NCBI GenBank assembly: GCA_904419035.1
Contig: CAJFQL010000108.1
Location: forward strand, 1 to 7,496
Direction of reading: 5' to 3'
DNA length: 7,496 bases
From: Heritagella caecorum
GTDB lineage: Bacteria; Bacillota; Clostridia; Oscillospirales; Acutalibacteraceae
Shown here: positions 1-6,500 of the stretch, one piece after another
How the letters are laid out: each line of letters opens with the position of its first letter
Position numbering within the stretch: position 1 is the stretch's first letter
Notes under the pieces: model-generated
Databases searched by the model: none
What the model was told of the DNA's origin: nothing
Seen by the model: only the letters and a program-made list of their open reading frames with translations
Position numbers and translations under genes: made by a program

Positions 1-256
1 TGACTTCCGGCAAAGTAAGTGCTTTTTCCGCAAAGGCGTAGAACTCGGTTTCGGTCAAAACCTTTGCCAGCGGCTCCACGCTTTCGATGGCCGCGCCGCA
101 GGTGATGAGGCGGTGCGCCCGTTTGCGGCGGTCGCCTTTCTCATAGTAGCTGCGGCGGTTTTCTAGCTGCTGTTGTCTGTGTTGAAGCTGGGCAAGTTGA
201 CGTTCTTTGGCGGCAATTTCAGCTTCCAGCTCCGGGATGGTTTTCTGTTTTGGCAT
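1..256 (-). CDS. DUF3847-like mobilization-associated small protein (5' part, runs off left edge)
   Basis: The open frame starts at ATG 256-254 and continues without a stop to the left edge, giving 85 visible codons. AGGAGG lies 9 nt upstream and decides this start; an ATG at 263-261 is in another frame. The product begins MPKQKTIPELEAEI. It is highly charged and Gln-rich, with a predicted coiled-coil-forming helix over about residues 7-35 (ELEAEIAAKERQLAQLQHRQ), a basic cluster ENRRSYYEKGDRRKRAHRL at 32-50, and then a shorter helical part containing VEPLAKVLTETEFYAFAEKAL. From memory this resembles the DUF3847 family, proteins of about 80-130 residues encoded just before MobA/MobL-type relaxases in Firmicutes integrative and mobilizable elements. 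The role is not established; a DNA-binding relaxosome accessory is a reasonable inference from the basic, coiled-coil character and the oriT-like region upstream. Only a few tens of residues should be missing. No signal peptide or membrane segment is visible. Confidence 0.75.
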   Translation of the reverse strand, partial: MPKQKTIPELEAEIAAKERQLAQLQHRQQQLENRRSYYEKGDRRKRAHRLITCGAAIESVEPLAKVLTETEFYAFAEKALTLPEV

Positions 257-265
257 GGTGCATAA

Positions 266-271
266 CCTCCT
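266..271 (-). promoter_or_regulatory. Shine-Dalgarno site of the DUF3847-like gene
   Basis: On the minus strand, AGGAGG within TTTAAGGAGGTTATGCACC is a near-perfect ribosome-binding site, 9 nt from the ATG at 256. It selects that ATG over the out-of-frame ATG at 263. Confidence 0.85.
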
Positions 272-290
272 TAAAAATTTGACGGATAGA

Positions 291-327
291 AACAAAAAGA
301 CCGCCTACCGAAAAACGGTAAACGGTC
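291..327 (-). terminator. Intrinsic terminator or attenuator ahead of the DUF3847-like gene
   Basis: Read as minus-strand RNA, GACCGUUUACCG (327-316) pairs along its full length with CGGUAGGCGGUC (310-299) across a UUUUU loop. This gives a 12-bp stem with two G-U pairs, followed directly by UUUUUGUUU (298-290). On the plus strand the two wobble positions become C/A mismatches, so the element is built to work in minus-strand transcripts. It ends about 20 nt before the ribosome-binding site of the small gene, leaving no room for a promoter in between. It would therefore either stop readthrough from the surface-protein gene or act as an attenuator in the leader of the mobilization transcript. 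Confidence 0.75.
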
Positions 328-344
328 ATGGTCACATATTCAAA

Positions 345-394
345 ACTTTGTGGGCGGAGCAGTTTGCGCTAGCAAATTGCTCCGCCCACAAAGT
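345..394. repeat. 23-bp inverted repeat in the oriT-side intergenic region
   Basis: Positions 345-367 pair with 372-394 across a 4-base GCTA loop. All 23 positions pair in plus-strand RNA or single-stranded DNA, with one G-T/U wobble at 362/377. The outer arms read ACTTTGTGGGCGGAGCA and its complement. On the minus strand the stem is followed by only TTTTG, a weak U-tract, and on the plus strand by no T-run at all. A terminator role is therefore doubtful. A protein-binding site, or a structured element of the transfer origin region, is more likely. The function is not known. Confidence 0.85.
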
Positions 395-416
395 GTGCAG
401 GAGATAGGCGAAGCCG

Positions 417-437
417 CAAGAGGGTGCAGCCCTCTTG
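417..437. repeat. 8-bp hairpin
   Basis: CAAGAGGG (417-424) and CCCTCTTG (430-437) form a perfect 8-bp inverted repeat with a 5-base loop TGCAG. It lies between the 23-bp and 12-bp hairpins. There is no T-run on either side, so it is not terminator-like. It is listed as part of the structured region that flanks the proposed transfer origin. Confidence 0.7.
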
Positions 438-455
438 TTCGGAACGAAGTGACGC

Positions 456-487
456 AAAACAGCCCGGACATTCGCTGTCCGGGCTGT
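456..487 (-). terminator. 12-bp hairpin, candidate terminator of the surface-protein gene
   Basis: ACAGCCCGGACA (459-470) and TGTCCGGGCTGT (476-487) form a perfect 12-bp GC-rich stem with a 5-base loop. In the minus-strand direction the stem runs into TTTTGCG (459-453), a short T-run. It lies about 85 nt past the TAA of the surface-protein gene, a plausible place for its transcript to end. The T-run is weak, so it could instead be a structural part of the transfer-origin region; the terminator at 291-327 would then be the effective stop. Confidence 0.45.
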
Positions 488-499
488 CTGCCTCGCAGA

Positions 500-556
500 G
501 CGCACGATATACAGGGCTTGCCCCTGTATAGAAGTGCGCCCTTGTTACCAAGGGAT
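500..556 (+). other. oriT: Candidate origin of transfer (oriT), MOBQ/RSF1010-type nic region
   Basis: A perfect 9-bp inverted repeat TATACAGGG / CCCTGTATA (508-516 and 522-530, loop CTTGC) is followed after one base by AAGTGCGCCCT (532-542). Known MOBQ origins share this layout: an inverted repeat immediately 5' of (T)AAGTGCG^CCCT. By analogy the nick falls between G538 and C539 on the plus strand. The 3' side, CCCTTGTTACCAAGGGATTTTA, itself forms a 6-bp hairpin (539-544 with 549-554). As I recall it, the pGO1/pSK41 origin also continues CCCTTA...GGGATTT. Outer arms GCGCAC (500-505) and GTGCGC (534-539) extend the repeat. The adjacent DUF3847-like gene, a usual neighbour of MobA/MobL relaxases, supports the call. 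The motif and repeat are seen directly; function as oriT is inferred from family knowledge. Confidence 0.75.
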
Positions 557-571
557 TTTATGCTTGTAGGG

Positions 572-3500
572 TTACGGTGTAATATTCTCGCAGAAGCGCA
601 TCATCATCGCCGCTGCCTGCGCACGGGTTGCGCTGTCCTTAGGAGCCAATGTAACTGCGCTGGTACCGCTGATAATACCTTCGCTGTTAGCCCATGCCAC
701 GGCCTCCTGCGCCCATTCGCTGAGCTGGCCAAGGTCAGTATACCGAGACAGATCATCGCTTGCGGTTGTGTCATAGCTCTTGTACTGAGCATAGCGGTAG
801 AGGATCGCGGCAAGCTGTTCCCGCGTGATTGGGTCGTCAGGCCCGAACAGGCCGTTGCCGTAACCGCCCACAATGTTGTTGGCTGCTGCCCAGGCAATGG
901 CGTCGCTGTACCACTGACCGATCTCCACATCGGTGAAGTCGGACCCGCCGGAAACAATGGGAGTGTCCTCCAGCCGGTAGAGAATGGTGACGATCATAGC
1001 ACGGGTGGTAGTGAGATCGGGACTGAATGTGGTTCCGCTGGTTCCGGCCATAAGGCTGTTCTCATAGGCGTATGCCACCGCGTCGTAGAACCAGTCGTTT
1101 TCATCCACATCTATAAAGGGCATGGAATCCTGAGAAGGCTCATCCTCCGAGGCCGTCGTGCTACCGCCACCAGTGCTGGAAGATCCGCCTCCACCGCCTC
1201 CGCTTCCGGAATCGTCAGAATCATCAGGGTCTTCCGGCTCCGCCGCTTGGACGGTCAGCTCCAGGCGGATGGTATCGCTGTACACGCCGTCCAGCAGGGC
1301 TGCGGCCCGAAGCACCGTGTCCTCTGTCAAAGTAATGGGGCTGGCGTAAGTCAGCGCCTCTTCCGTACAGGGGCAAGTGTCATTCAGCGTATAGCGGATC
1401 TCCGCCCCTTGGGTGGCGGTAGTCAGGAAGACCTGCGCGCCGCTCTCCAACGTCATGCCGGAAGTCACGGGTGTCCCATCCGCCAGCGCGGCGGTTACCA
1501 CAGCGGGTTTTTCCGCCTCGGGCTGCTCGGGATCCTCCGGCAACTCCGCCGCCGTCCTGACCACGGAAATCACAAAGGACTCCGTCAAGCCGGAAACCGG
1601 CTCGGTGACCCGCACCATAGCCTCTCCGGGCAGTTTGCCGCGGATGGTGACCGAGGCGCTTCCGTCCGTTCCGGTTGTGACCGTTTCCGCAGACACATCC
1701 AGTAGGCTGGGCGTCAGATTTTCTACCGTCAGGGTCTTTCCGGTCACACCCGGCTGGAGGGTCAGGGTGAGGGTCCCGGACTCCTGATAAACGAGATTGG
1801 ACTGCCCGTTCATCACGATCCCGGTGGGGCGCTGAACCGGCTCTGTAAACGTGGTTTCAGTTCCAACGCCCAAGGCCGTGCCCGCATAATTCTCAGCACT
1901 GCCCGCGACCATCAGCGTGCCGGTACAGATTCCGTCCTCCGGAGTCACGGCAAACCGGGTTGCGTACTGTTCTGTCTCTTCCAGGTTGTATTCCGCGTCC
2001 AGCGGTTCCACCGTGATGCCCACCGTTTCGTTGCCGTGGCTGAGGGAGACTGCGGCTTGTACGCTGGCGATGTCCATGTACTGGCTGAACGTAATTTCCA
2101 TCCGGTCATGATAGGCAATTGCCTGTTCTACCTCTGGTGATGCAAGAGAAATCATCCCTACATCCACATTGAACTGGGGCGGCGGGACCGGGAGCCAGCC
2201 GGTATTTTCTTCATTGGCGGCTGCCGCGGGGACATCGCTGCTGTCAGCAGGTTGGTAGCCATCCTTTGAGAATGTCACCTTCCACTGCCCCTCTGGGACA
2301 AACCAGGCGTATCCCCCGTCTGCGCCGGTAATCTGGGGATTGAGCTGGTCGTAGTTCTCTGCATCCCACTCCATCATCTTGTTGCCGTCCTGATAATAGA
2401 CAGTGGCTGTTACTCCTTCCAGCCGGTTGGAGGGCACCGCCTCATAGACATAGCCGGAGGGATCGTGACCGGGAACGAGATCCCGCTTGGGAATATCTTT
2501 GCCGTCCTCAAAGAACCCATCGTCAGGCTGAAAGTCGGGTTTGGGGTCCGGGTCAGGGTCTGGATTGGGGTCGGGATCGGGGTCAGGATCGGGATCTGGG
2601 TCCGGATCAGGATCGGTGTCCGGGTCATCTTCGTCATCAGGACAGTCAACATAGTTTCGAACGATGGCCAGAGACAGATCCTGGATTCGCTCATAGTATT
2701 CCTGGAAGCCGGTGTTGAGGTAATTCTCCACGCCCTGCTCCGTATAAAATTTAACGCTCCAGGTGCCAAAATGTACATCAATGATGTCTCCGTCCGCCGA
2801 CTCGGTGATAAAACTGCTCAGCACTTTATCGGTGATGTAATCGGTGAAGTTGCCGGTATCCAGCAACTCCTCCACCTCGGCCATGGCGCCCTCCAGCTTC
2901 CAGCGCTCGCCCAGCAGCTCTTTGATCCTGTCCTTGTGCTCCTGGGCGCCTTCAATGGCGTCGCTGTAATAATCATCCAGCCACTGGTCCAAATCCCCAA
3001 AGCCGATGTCCGAGATCGTGTCGTGGATGATGTCAGTGACGACCTTCTGGATCACCGGCAATCCCAAGCTGGCGTTGATCATCAATAGGCCGTTCTCCCG
3101 ATAGGCGTCGATCTCCGCACGCAGGTTGAAGAAAGTCTGGAACAGGGACTCCGCCAAAGCTGGGTTCAGCTTCCGGCTACCGTCAGGGCAGGAGGCATTC
3201 AACGCCTGTTCCACGCTGTTCAGATAGTCGTTGAGGGCTTCATAATTGCCATTAAGCTCTCGCCGCCAGTTATATTGCTGGCTTGCGGTCTGGATAATGT
3301 CCTGGGTGGCAGAGGCAAACTTACCATAGACCGGGACATCGCTGAGTTTACCAATCACGATGTCGGCAAACATTTCATAAAGTTCCCAGCCGTTTTCCGG
3401 GACTTCCTCAGGCAATTCGATGTCCAGGCCCGTGCGGGCTGCCGCCATTCTAGACTGGACAGGTTGTTCGCCGCCCAGAAGATAAACTTCGCTAAGGCAG

Positions 3501-6500
3501 CTGCCCGCGCTCACATCCACATATTCCGTGCGCATTTGTGACCCGTCTAGGGTGAATTTAATATACACATTTTCGTCCGGCAGGAAATTGTAACCGTCCG
3601 CTTCCAGTTCCTCTCCGGTCCGACTGTCCTTGGTCTGGGCAATGGTATACTGGCACAGGACTTGCTCCTCCGCCCCCGGGAGCAGAAGATCCATGGTCAG
3701 ACTATTTCCATCCTCACCTACCTCTTTGAAGCGGTAAATCAGGGTATTCTCCTCCGTCTGCCGGCTGTCTGTTTCTTCTGCGTAAACGGTGTCTATCCGA
3801 TCCGCCGCCTGTTCCACGGCTTGGTCGAACTGCTGGGCGGAGTCAAGGAACGCGGACGGACTGACCTCCAAAGCCAGGCCGGTACCGTCTTCATACTCTG
3901 CGCCCACCGAGACCGGGGTATTGTACTCCGTAAACTCGTAGGAGGCGATCCAGGTTCCAGTTTCGCTGTCATAACTGGCCGGGATACGAATCGTTTCCCC
4001 GTTAACCCCCCATGTAACCACGGTGACCTCCTCCAACTGGTCCGCATGGGAGTCAAACTCCACCTGGAAGGTGTAGTTCATATGGTCAGGCCAATAATAG
4101 TAGAATGGCTTGACGGTTTCCAGCTGCGTAAAGTCCAGCACGGTGGCGGTTTCACCAGTAATGTGGTTCAGATTATACATGGTGATGGCAGACAGGTTTG
4201 CGGAGGAGGCGTCGTAAGTTACCATCACCTCGTCGGTGCGGATGGGTTCAATGTCGTCCCGGCGCACCTCGGCTTGGATAAAATGATAGGAGTAGTCATA
4301 GAGCGGCTGGGCCAAAGGCATCTCACAGGACCAAGAGCCCGCCGCATTGGCGGTGGTCTCCGCCATCTTCTCCCCATTGTCATAGAGGATAATCTGGCTA
4401 TTGGCCATTGCCTTGCCGGTAACAATGATTTTACTTAGAGAGGTTCGTTCCAGCAGAGCCATGGCGGCTGGAGATACCTCCAATGCGGCCGAGCCCAGAG
4501 GCTGAAGCTCTCCTCCGCTCAGACGCACATAGGCGGCTGCACTGGAAGTCCCAGTCGATTCGGCGGTCAAATAGCCGCGAATCACGCCGGATGTTCTGCC
4601 TGCCGTTGGCACGATAAGCAGGTTTTCTTCCTCATGCAGCGAATAGGTGCATACGGCATTATCCAGCGTGATACCTTCCGCCAGAGACATGCCGTCCGGA
4701 AGATGAATTTGTACCTCCTGCGCTGTATAGCCGTCTGCCAAGTCGAAACGGGCGGTGAACAGGACCAGAGTGCCCTGGCTGGGCGTGGTCGTATTGACCG
4801 ACAGGCTGCCGGAGTTCAAATAGGAAAAGGCATCCTCTGCCAGAGCAGGAACGGAAACGGGACCGACATCAGTGAGCACCCCATCCTGGATTGACACACT
4901 GACTTGAGCATAATCCGTCCCAGCGGCCAGTCCCAGCTGCTCCAGCAGGCCCAGCGCCGGGACATTTTGCAGCATGGGGGTGTCCTGGATCAGAACCAGG
5001 GTATAGGTTCCCACGTCCATAGGGGCGCTCGTCAGGCCGGTCCGGGCGGTATAGATGGCACGGAACGCGCCGGTGCTGTCGAACACCAGCACATTGGACG
5101 CCCCAGGGAGGGAGAGGCTCCCCAGGCGGAAGCCGCCCTTTTCCACCAGGGTCAAAGACGCACTGCCCATCCGGTCACTGTTCAGAATAACCTGATCCGC
5201 AGTTCCGAGCAGTTCTCCGCCGGGGTCAGAGACTGTGACCGTAATCTCCTGCCCCGCCGTCACCACATCGGGCTGGAAGACGACCGTGGTCCCCTGCACC
5301 TCATAATCTTCCCCGGCGATGCCGGTCCCGCCGGAGGACAGGGAAATCTGTAAGCTGCCCAGCGCGGAGAGGGACTCCTCACGGGCGCTCTCCCCCTGGC
5401 CCGCAGCGTGGCGCAGGGTCAGGCTCAGCTCGATCCGGTCGGACACCGTCTCATAGAGCGTGACCGCAGCCACCTGATATTCTCCCGCCTCGACGGCGTC
5501 CGCCAGAGGGAGGACAAGGGTTTTACTGTAATAACCGTCCAGGCGGATCTGGAGCCGGACGGACTGCGCGGGCAGCTCCGCCAGTGCAAAACTTCCGTCC
5601 GGGCCGGTCTGGTCAGTCCGGACCTCACCGTCCGCGAGAGTCGCTGTGACCTGTACACCGGACAGCGGATTGCCGGCCTCATCCTGGACCTGACCGGAAA
5701 CAGAGACCACCGGTGTCTGCTCCCGTTGCGTCAGGGTAAACGTGATGGCTGTATCCTCCGTTCCCGCTGGGACGGTCTGCCGCGCAGGCTGTTCATATTG
5801 CTCCAGCAGTTCCCCACCCAGCAGGACTTCACAGACGTAATCTGCCTCTGCCGCCGCGCCGGAGAGAACCGCGCCGGTCCCCGCCGGGGTGGTCCCGCCG
5901 GCTTCGTACCAGTTGACTGTGAAGCCATCCGTAAGCGTTTCCCCTTCCGGGGTGAGCACCCGGGCGGAAAGCGTCCTGGTTGGGACGGCGTTCAGATCAA
6001 CAAACTGGTACCCATTCTCCACCGCCCAGTCATAAGCCGTGCTGTTTTCATATCCGTGGACCGTAGGGCGAGCGCTGACCAACGTGCCATCATAGATCTC
6101 CGTCGCTGAGTTATAAAAAGTGATGTTCGATAGCTGATAGCAGTACTGAAACGCGGCATAGCCGATCCCTGTCACGCTGTCCAGCAATTCTACCTCTTTC
6201 AGAGCGTCACAGGACGTAAACATACATGTTGGGATAACCGGCGACCCGACCACGGCGGAGACAAGGGAGTCGCAGTTATCAAAGGTATACCCATACCCGT
6301 CTACTGTGTAGTACTGCTTCACGGTGGCCGGCACGTGGATAGAGGTGAAGCCGCAATTTTCAAACGCTCTCCCATATAGGGACGTCAAAGTCGCGGGGAA
6401 ATTGATGGAGGTCAGGCTGGTACAGTTTCCAAACGCCCGCGTGCCTATGCTGGCCACACCCTCCCCCAGGGTAACGGAGGACAGCGAGGCGCAGTCGAAA

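Noticed and set aside
345..394. 23-bp inverted repeat considered as insertion-sequence ends or a recombination site
   Set aside because: The arms are separated by only 4 bases with no transposase or integrase in the window, so they cannot flank an element. No target duplication is visible.
207..407. Plus-strand 66-codon frame over the start of the DUF3847-like gene
   Set aside because: Antisense to a gene with a strong ribosome-binding site and a recognisable product. It has no start signal of its own and crosses the terminator and the 23-bp hairpin.
369..551. Minus-strand 60-codon frame across the hairpin region and oriT
   Set aside because: It runs through every hairpin and the nic site, has no ribosome-binding site, and its composition follows the inverted repeats.
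299..556. Hairpin cluster considered as a CRISPR array, tRNA cluster or riboswitch
   Set aside because: The hairpins differ in sequence and spacing, there are no direct repeats, no tRNA-like cloverleaf or TTCGA loop, and no recognisable riboswitch core. An oriT region explains it better.
350..1705. Long plus-strand open frame of 451 codons opposite the 3' end of the surface gene
   Set aside because: Its product is a Gly/Arg/His-rich low-complexity mix without domains. The start lies in the 23-bp hairpin without a ribosome-binding site, and the opposite strand encodes clear SLH repeats. It is an antisense shadow of GC-rich coding sequence.
2465..3088. Plus-strand open frame of 207 codons opposite the Asp-Pro and helical regions
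   Set aside because: The N-terminal Val/Gly/Arg/Ile repeat is just the complement of the Asp-Pro hexamers. There is no ribosome-binding site or recognisable domain.
3662..4438. Plus-strand open frame of 258 codons within the surface gene
   Set aside because: No start signal or domain, fully antisense to beta-rich coding sequence with a well-supported frame.
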